This document shows, in pieces, positions 1 through 6,694 of a stretch of 7,463 bases of DNA; the first letter of the stretch is position 1, and every line of letters begins with the position of its first letter. The position numbers were made by a program, and so were the translations under genes. The notes below the pieces were generated by a model. The model saw only the letters and a list, made by a program, of their open reading frames with translations, made no database searches and was not told the origin of the DNA. Source of the DNA: Candidatus Thiomargarita nelsonii (lineage in GTDB: Bacteria; Pseudomonadota; Gammaproteobacteria; Beggiatoales; Beggiatoaceae); the NCBI GenBank assembly GCA_001640045.1, contig LUTY01000008.1:1-7463 (forward strand). Direction: 5' to 3'.

Positions 1-902
1 CACCGGCTTTCATACCACAAACCGGACGAGTCTTAGGTCACGAAGGCGTGGGAAAAGTGCTGGCTATCGGCCAAAATATACGGCACTTAAGTATTGGAGA
101 TTATGTGGCACTCGAATCCATCATTGTTTGCCATTATTGTTATCCCTGTCGAAAAGGAAACTTTAACCAATGTGTCAATGCCACACTGTTAGGAATGGAG
201 AAGGATGGCCTTTTTGGTTCTATCGTTGATATACCGGGCATGTTGGCTTACAATATTACTGATTACCTCCGAGACGAACAAGATTTACAAGCCTTTGCTT
301 GTATTGAACCAGCCGGCGTGGCTTATGTTGCCTGCGAAAATGCCCAAATCAAACCCGGCCATAGAATTTTAATTTTTGGTGCTGGCCCGATAGGTCTGTT
401 AACGGCTTTGATCAGTAAAGAAGTTTTCGGTGCTTGTGAAGTACATCTCGTTGAACCGGTCAAATTTCGCCGACAATTTGCCAAAAAATGGGCTGATCAG
501 GTCTATGATGTTAAAGATTTTTGGGCAAACCGTTCAGGAAAATTTGACGTTGTTGTTGAAGCGTCTGGAAATCTTAACAATATTAATGGTACATTCCGTC
601 AACTCAATCCAAATGGTCATGTTGTTCTCCTTGCCAGAAGCGGAGAGGCTTTATTGGTGGAGGCCGTTGACCACATGATTACCAATCAAATCTCGATGAC
701 GGGATCACGAGGACATTTGGGGGGAATCTTTCAAAATCTTTTTGAACTGTATAAAAGTGGAAAACTCCCCCTTCACAATATCATTACCAATATCGTGCCT
801 GGACTCGAAGAATTATGCACGCTTTTTCGAGAAAACCGAACCCAAATCATTGAGGAAAACTGTAAAGTTTTGGTTCAACTGTGTCAGGATCATGAAAGGT
901 AA
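1..902 (+). CDS. Zinc-binding medium-chain alcohol/polyol dehydrogenase (5' end outside window)
   Basis: This is the C-terminal ~299 residues of a medium-chain dehydrogenase/reductase of the threonine/sorbitol dehydrogenase type, an NAD(P)-linked oxidoreductase of alcohols. The frame is open to the left edge (first full codon at 3), so the GTG at 48 is an internal Val and not the start; roughly 45 residues, including the usual catalytic zinc Cys, are missing. Visible in order: the GHEGVG motif at fragment residues 12-17 (zinc/proton relay), a structural-zinc site of four cysteines (C43, C46, C49, C57), a second metal-site Glu in the CIEPAG motif (~102), and the Rossmann motif GAGPIG at ~126-131. 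An acidic residue (VEPVKF, ~151) at the end of the second Rossmann strand suggests NAD rather than NADP. The TAA at 900-902 lies six bases before the molybdoenzyme ATG, whose Shine-Dalgarno (AAAGG, 895-899) lies inside this gene's end, so the two are probably translationally coupled. The substrate is not deducible. Confidence 0.9.
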   Translation, partial: PAFIPQTGRVLGHEGVGKVLAIGQNIRHLSIGDYVALESIIVCHYCYPCRKGNFNQCVNATLLGMEKDGLFGSIVDIPGMLAYNITDYLRDEQDLQAFACIEPAGVAYVACENAQIKPGHRILIFGAGPIGLLTALISKEVFGACEVHLVEPVKFRRQFAKKWADQVYDVKDFWANRSGKFDVVVEASGNLNNINGTFRQLNPNGHVVLLARSGEALLVEAVDHMITNQISMTGSRGHLGGIFQNLFELYKSGKLPLHNIITNIVPGLEELCTLFRENRTQIIEENCKVLVQLCQDHER

Positions 903-908
903 ATTATT

Positions 909-3026
909 ATGGCATTAAGTGATAAAGAAAACGTTTTTAAAAGTGTCTGCCGAATATGTCATGGTGGATGCAGTATGCTTTTATCGGTGAAAAATGGTAA
1001 GCTGATAAAAGTAAAGCCGGCTGAATCTCCTTTTAATCAAGGACAAATGTGCATCAAAGGACGCTACACGCCAGAAATGATGTATCATCCCGCTAGGCTT
1101 TTAAGTCCTTTGAAACGTATCTCAAACCGGGGTGAAAATAAATGGCAAGAGATTGATTGGGATACCGCCTTAGACGAGATCGCTTCAAAGCTTGATAATA
1201 TCAGACGAACATTAGGCCCCGAATCTATCGCTTTGGGTCAAGGAACCGGTAGGCATCATTACACCCACGTTATCCGTTTTGCCAATTCTCTTGGAACGCC
1301 TAACTGGTACGAGCCGGGGCTGGCTAATTGTTTGCTCCCTAGAATAATGGTAAGCCAATTCACTTATGGGGGATTCGTTGTGGCCGATTATTACGGCCAA
1401 GTTTTACCAAAAACAATTTTGTTCTGGGGACATAATCCGCTGGTCAGCAATCCAGATGGTGAACTGTCGTTTCCAGTCAAAAAAGCTTTAAATGCGGGCA
1501 GTTTCGGCATCGCCATTGATCCCAGAAGATCGGAAACCGCAAAACATTGTCAAATGTGGCTTCCCATCAGACCCGGCACTGATGCAGCATTGGCCCTTGG
1601 CATGATTCATGTCATTATCAATGAAGGTTTTTATGACAAGCCCTTTGTTGAAAAGTGGACAACCGGATTCAATGAATTAAAAGCGCATGTCACTAATTAT
1701 ACGCCTCAGTGGGCCGAAACGGTTACTGGGCTACCCGCTGGGGATATTGTAGCCGCTGCTAGAAGATATGCGCTGGATAAGCCCTCAGTTTTGGAATGGG
1801 GCGTAGGCATTGAGCATACACCGAACTCGCTTCAAACGGTAAGAGCTGTCGCACTGCTGAGAGCACTGACTGGAAATATTGATAAGCCAGGCAGTGATAT
1901 TTTGGGCATGAATATTATTCGACCCTATCCGGTGATGACGGCATCTGTGTCTCGGGAGATGATTAAAAAAAGAATTGGGGGAGAACAGTTCAAATTATTG
2001 GGTGGATTAAGGGGGTTTTTACCGTCAGCACATATTCCGGGGGTATTCAAGGCTATGCGAACCGGCGAGCCTTATCCTATCAAAGCACTGCTTAATTTTG
2101 GCAGTAATCCCTTAACGACAGTCGCTAACTCCAAGGAGGTTTATCAATCTTTATTGAAACTGGACCTCCTGGTCGTTGCCGATATGTTTATGACCCCAAC
2201 TGCGGCTTTGGCTGATTATGTTCTACCGGCCGCTTTTTGGCCAGAAGTCACACAACTCATTGAAATGCCTTTTGTGGCTGAAAATGCTATTGTCGCTCAA
2301 CAAAAGGTGGTTCAAGTGGGGCTTTGCCGTTCGGATGAAGAAATTCTGATTGATCTGGCCAAAAGACTCAATTTACCCGGCTCAGAAGAAACCTTGGAGG
2401 ATATTTTAAATTATCGGCTTGAACCGTTTAATATGACTTTTGGAGACTTGAAAGAAAAGTCTCTGGTATATCCACCCCATGAATATCGGAAATTTGAAAA
2501 ACAAGGATTTCGGACACCGTCAAAAAAAGTAGAATTATACAGCAAAGTTTTGAAAAACATGGGTTATGATCCATTGCCCTGTTACAAGGAACCTCCTGAG
2601 AGTCCGGTGAGTCAGCCTGAAACCGCCAAGGATTTTCCTTATGTTTTAATCACTGGTAGCCGGAGACGGGAATATTTTCATAGTGAACATCGGCAGATCA
2701 ACTCACTGCGAAAACGGAGACAGCACCCCTTAGCAGAAGTTCACCCTGACACAGCTACACCTCATGGAATTAGCGATGGTGATTGGATTTATGTGCGATC
2801 TAAGCGTGGCAAAATCAAGATGATGGCTTCAGTAACAACTGATATAAAGCCAGGTGTAGTCAATATTGATCACGGTTGGTGGTTTCCTGAAAAACCGGAG
2901 CAAGAATTTGGTATTTGGGAGTCCAATGCCAATCTATTAACCTCAAATGCTCCGCCCTATGATCCGGCTTTTGGTACTTATCAGCTTAGGGCACTTCTGT
3001 GTTCTATCGAAAAAATTTTGACTTAA
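909..3026 (+). CDS. Molybdopterin (bis-MGD) oxidoreductase with N-terminal [4Fe-4S] cluster
   Basis: A 705-residue catalytic subunit of the DMSO reductase/formate dehydrogenase superfamily (COG0243 type), using a molybdenum or tungsten bis-pterin cofactor. The N-terminus carries a [4Fe-4S] motif, CRICHGGC (C14, C17, C21), with the fourth Cys at C48 (MCIKG). C141, in the NCLLPR motif, is at the expected place for the protein ligand to Mo/W. The C-terminal part (about residues 575-705) looks like the molybdopterin-dinucleotide-binding domain, with LITGSRRREYFHS and the HGWWFPE...GIWESNAN signature. No twin-arginine signal is present, so the enzyme is expected in the cytoplasm. No iron-sulfur or membrane partner subunit is next to it in this window; its downstream neighbour is convergent. 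The start ATG at 909 has AAAGG nine bases upstream. The domain layout recalls acetylene hydratase-like and other cysteine-ligated members, but the residue after the second cluster Cys is His18, where acetylene hydratase has its active-site Asp, so that activity is not supported. Substrate unknown. Confidence 0.92.
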   Translation: MALSDKENVFKSVCRICHGGCSMLLSVKNGKLIKVKPAESPFNQGQMCIKGRYTPEMMYHPARLLSPLKRISNRGENKWQEIDWDTALDEIASKLDNIRRTLGPESIALGQGTGRHHYTHVIRFANSLGTPNWYEPGLANCLLPRIMVSQFTYGGFVVADYYGQVLPKTILFWGHNPLVSNPDGELSFPVKKALNAGSFGIAIDPRRSETAKHCQMWLPIRPGTDAALALGMIHVIINEGFYDKPFVEKWTTGFNELKAHVTNYTPQWAETVTGLPAGDIVAAARRYALDKPSVLEWGVGIEHTPNSLQTVRAVALLRALTGNIDKPGSDILGMNIIRPYPVMTASVSREMIKKRIGGEQFKLLGGLRGFLPSAHIPGVFKAMRTGEPYPIKALLNFGSNPLTTVANSKEVYQSLLKLDLLVVADMFMTPTAALADYVLPAAFWPEVTQLIEMPFVAENAIVAQQKVVQVGLCRSDEEILIDLAKRLNLPGSEETLEDILNYRLEPFNMTFGDLKEKSLVYPPHEYRKFEKQGFRTPSKKVELYSKVLKNMGYDPLPCYKEPPESPVSQPETAKDFPYVLITGSRRREYFHSEHRQINSLRKRRQHPLAEVHPDTATPHGISDGDWIYVRSKRGKIKMMASVTTDIKPGVVNIDHGWWFPEKPEQEFGIWESNANLLTSNAPPYDPAFGTYQLRALLCSIEKILT

Positions 3027-3122
3027 CAATAACATGCCATTAGCTAAGCCCGAAATAACCGCCATTAACATGATTTGTGCTTTCGGGACATCGGATTCAT
3101 TAAAAAATTCGAGTAATTTCAT
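3027..3122 (-). pseudogene. N-terminal remnant of a cyclic-peptide-export-type ABC transporter
   Basis: Read on the minus strand from the ATG at 3122-3120, the frame encodes MKLLEFFNESDV (residues 1-12), then PKAQIMLMAVISGLANG and MLL up to about 3027. A short basic/polar N-terminus running into a hydrophobic helix with the ISGLANG motif is what I remember of the start of SyrD/PvdE-family (cyclic peptide export) ABC transporters, which are usually about 550 residues. After ~32 residues the frame enters the 3' end of the convergent molybdoenzyme gene and all resemblance ends, so the transmembrane bundle and ATPase domain are missing. It lies just downstream of fkbH on the same strand, where an exporter of the cluster product would be expected. 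There is no good Shine-Dalgarno, and a palindromic repeat lies 18 bases upstream. The reading of the codons is direct; the family assignment is from memory of the family and rests on a short stretch. Confidence 0.5.
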
Positions 3123-3139
3123 TCAAATCATCAATGACC

Positions 3140-3180
3140 GTAGGGGCAATCCTTTATGGTTGCCCCCAATGGGTATATTA
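3140..3180 (-). repeat. Dispersed palindromic repeat, copy 1
   Basis: On the plus strand GTAGGGGCAATCC is followed by GGTTGCCCCC and then GGGTATATTA. The core can fold into a hairpin with GGGGCAA (3143-3149) pairing with TTGCCCC (3160-3166). Nearly the same sequence occurs on the opposite strand at 7108-7144, including the GTAGGGGCAATCC start and the GGTATATTA end, so this is a repeat unit and not a chance hairpin. It lies in the convergent spacer between the molybdoenzyme gene and fkbH and could incidentally help end transcription; a T6 run lies at 3181-3186, too far from the stem for a classical terminator. The strand given is that of the unit written TAATATACC to CCCCTAC. Confidence 0.75.
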
Positions 3181-3245
3181 TTTTTTGCCAGTTGCCTAAA
3201 AAATATTCAATGGTACACATCTTCAGAAGGCGAGCGGGTTTCTCT

Positions 3246-4295
3246 TTAATTCAAATTAACCGTTAAATATTCAGGAAAATTCTGAACCCGACTTAAGTCA
3301 TTTTCCAAGATCAGTAACTCGCCTCGTTTTTCTTTTTCTTTAAAATGGGCAAATTTATAGCTCATATACATCATTCGGTTTCTGTCATTGGAAATTAACT
3401 CCGCTTGCAGTCGAACTCCGTTTTTTCTTGCCTCATTTCTAATATGATTGATCATAACCGTGCCAACCCCTCTGGACATGACGCGACAAGACATTAACAG
3501 CAGCTTAATTGTCCACCGATCATCGTCACATTCTATCAGCGTTATTCCTATTTTGCCGTAGGTACCATATTTGTCATCAAGCTCGGCGATCAATAACAGA
3601 TGCCTATCAGACTGACGAAACTGATCTAATTCCTCATAAGAGTACGTATAACCTGTCGTATTCAACTGATGAGTACGCACGGTTAATTCTTCTGCACGTT
3701 GCAAATCTTCTTCCCTTGCCGGAGAAAGGGTAAAAACCATATTGAGTGTAGAAAGAAATTCTTCTTTTGGACCAACAAAATCTTTTTCTACATTCTGACG
3801 TGCTATATCACTGAGATACATTAGCCGCCGTTTTGATGAATCTTGGGTTATAAAACTGGGATTCATTTCTGGCAGATCTAATAAGTTATCCAGATTCTCT
3901 GCATCAATACCAAGCACTTGAGGGTGCGAAAAATTGACTTCTTCTCTCTCAAAATCTTGATCGTCAATAAAAGCCAGTGTATCAATGCCTATATTGATAG
4001 ATTTCGCAATGTGAGCAATGGAAGACGCTTTAGAATTCCAATTGATCTGGGGATACAGAAAATAGTCACGTAACCCAAAATCATCAATTTTTGCCATCGC
4101 GTGATTATAATCATTTTTACTGGCAACCGATTGCAAAATACCACGATTATCCAGCGTTTTAATGATATCTGTCACCCCCTCGCGCAAGGATAGTTGGTCA
4201 TTTTCCAACAACACCCCATTCCATAAGGTATTATCCAAATCCCAAACCAGACATTTGACCTTCCGCTCGTTTTGAACTGAATTTTCAGTTGTCAT
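3246..4295 (-). CDS. fkbH: FkbH-like glyceryl-ACP synthase (HAD phosphatase/glyceryltransferase)
   Basis: A 349-residue member of the FkbH family (FkbH, OzmB, ZmaN). Known members take 1,3-bisphosphoglycerate, remove the phosphate and load the glyceryl group onto a dedicated acyl carrier protein, the first step to hydroxymalonyl- or methoxymalonyl-ACP. The N-terminal HAD domain shows motif I as VWDLDNTLW (D19, D21, T23), motif II in SVASKND (S59), a motif III Lys at about K89 (WNSKA) and the acidic pair D111-D112 (AFIDDQDFE). The C-terminal half (~180-349) is GNAT-like and keeps the family signatures AEELTVRTHQLN, YGTYGKIG and LLLMSCRVMSRGVG, whose C270 is a candidate acyl-carrying cysteine. 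Length is normal for the stand-alone form. The ATG at 4295 has GGAG at 4304-4301 and overlaps the fkbI stop by four bases (ATGA), implying coupled translation. It is the last intact gene of the minus-strand operon. Confidence 0.93.
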   Translation of the reverse strand: MTTENSVQNERKVKCLVWDLDNTLWNGVLLENDQLSLREGVTDIIKTLDNRGILQSVASKNDYNHAMAKIDDFGLRDYFLYPQINWNSKASSIAHIAKSINIGIDTLAFIDDQDFEREEVNFSHPQVLGIDAENLDNLLDLPEMNPSFITQDSSKRRLMYLSDIARQNVEKDFVGPKEEFLSTLNMVFTLSPAREEDLQRAEELTVRTHQLNTTGYTYSYEELDQFRQSDRHLLLIAELDDKYGTYGKIGITLIECDDDRWTIKLLLMSCRVMSRGVGTVMINHIRNEARKNGVRLQAELISNDRNRMMYMSYKFAHFKEKEKRGELLILENDLSRVQNFPEYLTVNLN

Positions 4296-5464
4296 GCTTT
4301 CTCCTTTTGTTTAGCTTTTCTTTTTTCCAACACCAAATTCTGATAACCATACTTGGCTATGATGATTTGTTGCATCTGAGTGCTGCCCTCGATGATTTCC
4401 ATAATTTTAGCATCTCGCAGATACCTTTGAACCGGGTAGTCACTACTGCAACCATTGGCACCGTGAATTTGCACCGCATCATCAGCTATTTTGCTCACCA
4501 TCCGAGAGGTAAAATATTTAGCTATCGAAGTTTCCATAATCAGTGACGGTGAGCCCTTATCTTTCAGATAGCCAGCATGATAACAAAGTAATCTTGCCGC
4601 TTTAAGGTTAGTAATCATTTCCGCTATCATTTGCTGAATGAGCTGGTGTCCTTTTAGAAACGAGCCAAACTGTTTTCGCTCACTCGTATAACTGAGACAG
4701 GCGTTTAAACAAGCCTGCCCTAGCCCCAAACATCCCCAAGCAACGCAATATCTACCATGATCCAACGCGGTACTGGCAACATGAGAAAACCCAAAACCCA
4801 CTCTACCAAGCAAATTTTCTGCTGGAATGCGGCATTCGTTCATAAACACTTTAGCTATCATCGCCGATCTAAAACCTAACAATCCCTTAAGTGGCTCAGT
4901 TGAAAAACCAGTACGCTCTCTCTCCACCAGAAAAGCGGTGGGTTTGCCGTCGCATTGCGCGAAAATCAAAAAAAGATTCGCCACTTGTCCAAAAGAAATC
5001 CATTTCTTTTCACCATTTAAAACATACGAATTATTGGAAAGCACCGCCGCTGTTTCTACACTTTTGGCATCACTACCCACATTTGGTTCAGTTAAACCAA
5101 ACGCACCGATAGTTTCACCGGTTGCCAATTTGGGAAGCCAATTGGTTTTTTGAGAGGCACTCCCCCATTTCATAATCGCCTGGCAAACCATGCCATGAAC
5201 CGTCAATAAGCTGAGTAATGACGCACTCGCACGCCCAACTTCTTCACATAATAGCCCAAAAGTGATGGCATCCATCCCTTGTCCACCCTGTTCTTTAGGG
5301 ATTATTGCACCTAAATAGCCAATCTCCGCCAGTTTTTTAATCACCTCATTGGGCATACATTCAGCTTGATCATATTGATCGGCATAAGGGGCAATTTCTT
5401 CAGAAACAAAAGCTCTGAAAAGGGCCTGTTCCTGTACTTGTTGAGGGGTTAATTCAATTTCCAT
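4292..5464 (-). CDS. fkbI: FkbI-like acyl-CoA dehydrogenase-family oxidase of the ACP-bound C3 unit
   Basis: A 390-residue flavoprotein of the acyl-CoA dehydrogenase superfamily. In characterised clusters (FkbI, ZmaE) this enzyme performs the second oxidation of the ACP-bound glyceryl unit, taking the C3 aldehyde to the carboxylate to give hydroxymalonyl-ACP. Visible: the FAD/substrate motif GLTEPNVGSDA (~123-133), KKWISFGQ (~163-170), the RKQFG motif (263-267) that helps bind the FAD of the neighbouring subunit, QIHGANGCS (~332-340), and the catalytic-base Glu in MEIIEGSTQMQQ (E359). Length is typical, with a Lys-rich C-terminal tail (KRKAKQKEKA). The ATG at 5464 is preceded by GGAG (5473-5470) with five-base spacing. 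A perfect hairpin starts two bases beyond that site, so access to it may be controlled. Downstream it overlaps fkbH by four bases. Taken alone it could be a fatty-acid acyl-CoA dehydrogenase; the neighbours make the FkbI role far more likely. Confidence 0.9.
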   Translation of the reverse strand: MEIELTPQQVQEQALFRAFVSEEIAPYADQYDQAECMPNEVIKKLAEIGYLGAIIPKEQGGQGMDAITFGLLCEEVGRASASLLSLLTVHGMVCQAIMKWGSASQKTNWLPKLATGETIGAFGLTEPNVGSDAKSVETAAVLSNNSYVLNGEKKWISFGQVANLFLIFAQCDGKPTAFLVERERTGFSTEPLKGLLGFRSAMIAKVFMNECRIPAENLLGRVGFGFSHVASTALDHGRYCVAWGCLGLGQACLNACLSYTSERKQFGSFLKGHQLIQQMIAEMITNLKAARLLCYHAGYLKDKGSPSLIMETSIAKYFTSRMVSKIADDAVQIHGANGCSSDYPVQRYLRDAKIMEIIEGSTQMQQIIIAKYGYQNLVLEKRKAKQKEKA

Positions 5465-5475
5465 TTTTTCTCCAG

Positions 5476-5499
5476 GAGTCCAAAATTTATTTTGGACTC
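5476..5499 (-). promoter_or_regulatory. Perfect hairpin just upstream of the fkbI ribosome binding site
   Basis: GAGTCCAAAA (5476-5485) and TTTTGGACTC (5490-5499) are exact reverse complements separated by four bases, giving a 10-bp stem. In the operon mRNA it lies between the fkbJ stop codon and the fkbI Shine-Dalgarno (GGAG, 5473-5470), ending two bases before it. No U-run follows on the transcript, so it is not a classical terminator. Possible roles are a translational or stability element separating the carrier-protein gene from the next gene, or a small dispersed palindrome. The structure is seen directly; its function is inference. Confidence 0.6.
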
Positions 5500-5505
5500 T
5501 ATTTA

Positions 5506-5742
5506 TCAGATTTTTCGTTCAATAAAGCCGACAATGGCGTTCAGGGTTCTAAAATTATCATAATCAAGGTCTTCGTTTTCAACCTTGATTGAAAATTCTT
5601 TTTCAATAAATAATACCAGTTGCATAGCAAACAGCGAATTGACTAAACCTGATGCAAAGATATCTTCATCATCCGCCACGTTGACATTGATAAATTGAGC
5701 CATAAACGATTTCGTTTTTTCCAGAATTTCATTTGGGATCAT
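5506..5742 (-). CDS. fkbJ: FkbJ-like discrete acyl carrier protein for the glyceryl/hydroxymalonyl unit
   Basis: A 78-residue free-standing acyl carrier protein, the length expected for the FkbJ/ZmaD type. The phosphopantetheine-bearing Ser is S36 in GLVNSLFAMQL; the family-typical V-N-S-L-F context, instead of the DSL of fatty-acid ACPs, is characteristic of carriers dedicated to glycerate-derived extender units. Acidic helices follow (FIEKEFSIKVENEDLDYDNF), as expected for partner docking. It should carry the glyceryl group delivered by FkbH through oxidation by FkbK and FkbI and then hand the unit to a polyketide synthase acyltransferase. It needs a 4'-phosphopantetheinyl transferase encoded elsewhere. 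The ATG at 5742 has AAGG (5753-5750) seven bases upstream. The gene is flanked on both sides by hairpins, the longest spacers within the operon. Confidence 0.93.
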   Translation of the reverse strand: MIPNEILEKTKSFMAQFINVNVADDEDIFASGLVNSLFAMQLVLFIEKEFSIKVENEDLDYDNFRTLNAIVGFIERKI

Positions 5743-5775
5743 GCAATTACCTTTTAAGATTGAAGATTGTGCTCT

Positions 5776-5810
5776 GTGCAGGACGGGGTTTACAACCCCG
5801 TCTCTGGCAC
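5776..5810. repeat. G+C-rich palindrome between fkbK and fkbJ
   Basis: GACGGGGTT (5782-5790) and AACCCCGTC (5794-5802) form a perfect 9-bp stem with a three-base loop. GTGC (5776-5779) and GCAC (5807-5810) extend it after a small internal bulge. It fills much of the 83-base spacer between fkbK and fkbJ. There is no T-run on either side, so it is not a typical terminator. Its base composition contrasts with the A/T-rich surroundings, as in dispersed extragenic palindromes; no second copy occurs in this window. Confidence 0.65.
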
Positions 5811-5825
5811 GTAAGGGGAGAGCAA

Positions 5826-6680
5826 TTACACCCGTTGATAGGTATAAAAGCCTTGACCACTTTTACGACCAAACAAGCCGGCATCAACCATTTTTTTCAA
5901 TAAAGGAGAACACCGGAATTTGGGATCCTGATAACTCTCATACAAGACTTGTAGCGTCTCGACAACCGTATCAAGTCCGATTAAATCAGCGGTTTCCAGA
6001 GGCCCCATGGCATGTCCGTAACATTTTTTGAAGATTTCATCAATGTCTTTCGGATCAGCAAGATTTTCCATGACGAGATTTGCCGCTTCATTCATGAAAA
6101 GGTGAGACAACCGGTTTGCCACAAAGCCGGGGGCATCATTCACAATAATGCAGTCTTTACCCATTTGAGCTAAAAACTGTTTTGCGGTTTCAATGGTTTC
6201 CTCAGAAGTATGGTAACCGCGAATGGTTTCAACCGTTTTTTTCATCGGCACAGGATTCATAAAGTGCATTCCAATCACTTTGGCGGGCCGTTTAGTGGCA
6301 GAGCCAATACGGGTAATGGAAATGGCGGACGTATTGGCCGCAAAGATGCAAGGTTCGGGACAAATCGCATCCATTTGCGCGTAAACATCCTTTTTGATCT
6401 CCCACTTTTCAGTGACATTTTCAACCACAAAATCGACCTCTTTGAGCAATTGATAGTCTGTGGTCAAAGTAATTTTCTGCAAAGTGTTTTCCGGAGGCTC
6501 GACACTTTTTTTAAGAAAACCTTGAAAACGGATGTTATTCTTAATTTCTTGTTTCGCATGCGCCAAAATATCCTCCGAAATATCAATGAGAATAACTTGA
6601 TGCTTGGTTTGAGCCAGATTTTGCGCGACACCAACTCCCATCACGCCGGCTCCGATAACGCCAACGGTTTGAATGTTCAT
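5826..6680 (-). CDS. fkbK: FkbK-like 3-hydroxyacyl-CoA dehydrogenase-family glyceryl-ACP dehydrogenase
   Basis: A 284-residue NAD-dependent enzyme of the 3-hydroxybutyryl-CoA dehydrogenase family, at the normal single-unit length. In extender-unit clusters (FkbK, ZmaG) it oxidises the primary alcohol of glyceryl-ACP to the aldehyde, the first oxidation towards hydroxymalonyl-ACP. Visible: the N-terminal Rossmann motif GAGVMG (10-15), an acidic residue at the end of the second strand (LIDIS, D33), VVENVTEK (~85-92), ANTSAIS (~115-121), the catalytic His in GMHFMNPVPM (H139) with N142, its partner E151, and NDAPGFVANR (~171-180), followed by the helical C-terminal domain ending GRKSGQGFY. The ATG at 6680 has AAAGGA about six bases upstream, overlapping the thioesterase stop. 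Alone it could be read as a butyrate or fatty-acid enzyme; its position beside FkbJ/I/H decides the call. Confidence 0.9.
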   Translation of the reverse strand: MNIQTVGVIGAGVMGVGVAQNLAQTKHQVILIDISEDILAHAKQEIKNNIRFQGFLKKSVEPPENTLQKITLTTDYQLLKEVDFVVENVTEKWEIKKDVYAQMDAICPEPCIFAANTSAISITRIGSATKRPAKVIGMHFMNPVPMKKTVETIRGYHTSEETIETAKQFLAQMGKDCIIVNDAPGFVANRLSHLFMNEAANLVMENLADPKDIDEIFKKCYGHAMGPLETADLIGLDTVVETLQVLYESYQDPKFRCSPLLKKMVDAGLFGRKSGQGFYTYQRV

Positions 6681-6694
6681 AATATTTCCTTTAT

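Noticed and set aside
909..3026. Calling the molybdoenzyme an acetylene hydratase
   Set aside because: Length and the position of C141 are similar, but the residue after the second cluster Cys is His18 and not the Asp considered essential in that enzyme.
3140..3186. Hairpin plus T6 run as a rho-independent terminator for the molybdoenzyme gene
   Set aside because: The T-run starts about 14 bases after the stem and the structure is a repeat unit found again at 7108-7144; a terminator role is not excluded but not supported.
3034..3249. Plus-strand open frame of 71 codons in the convergent spacer
   Set aside because: It runs through the repeat hairpin and antisense to the exporter remnant, has no ribosome site, and its peptide resembles nothing.
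4827..5153. Plus-strand open frames opposite fkbI
   Set aside because: Shadows of the acyl-CoA dehydrogenase gene with no motif or ribosome site.
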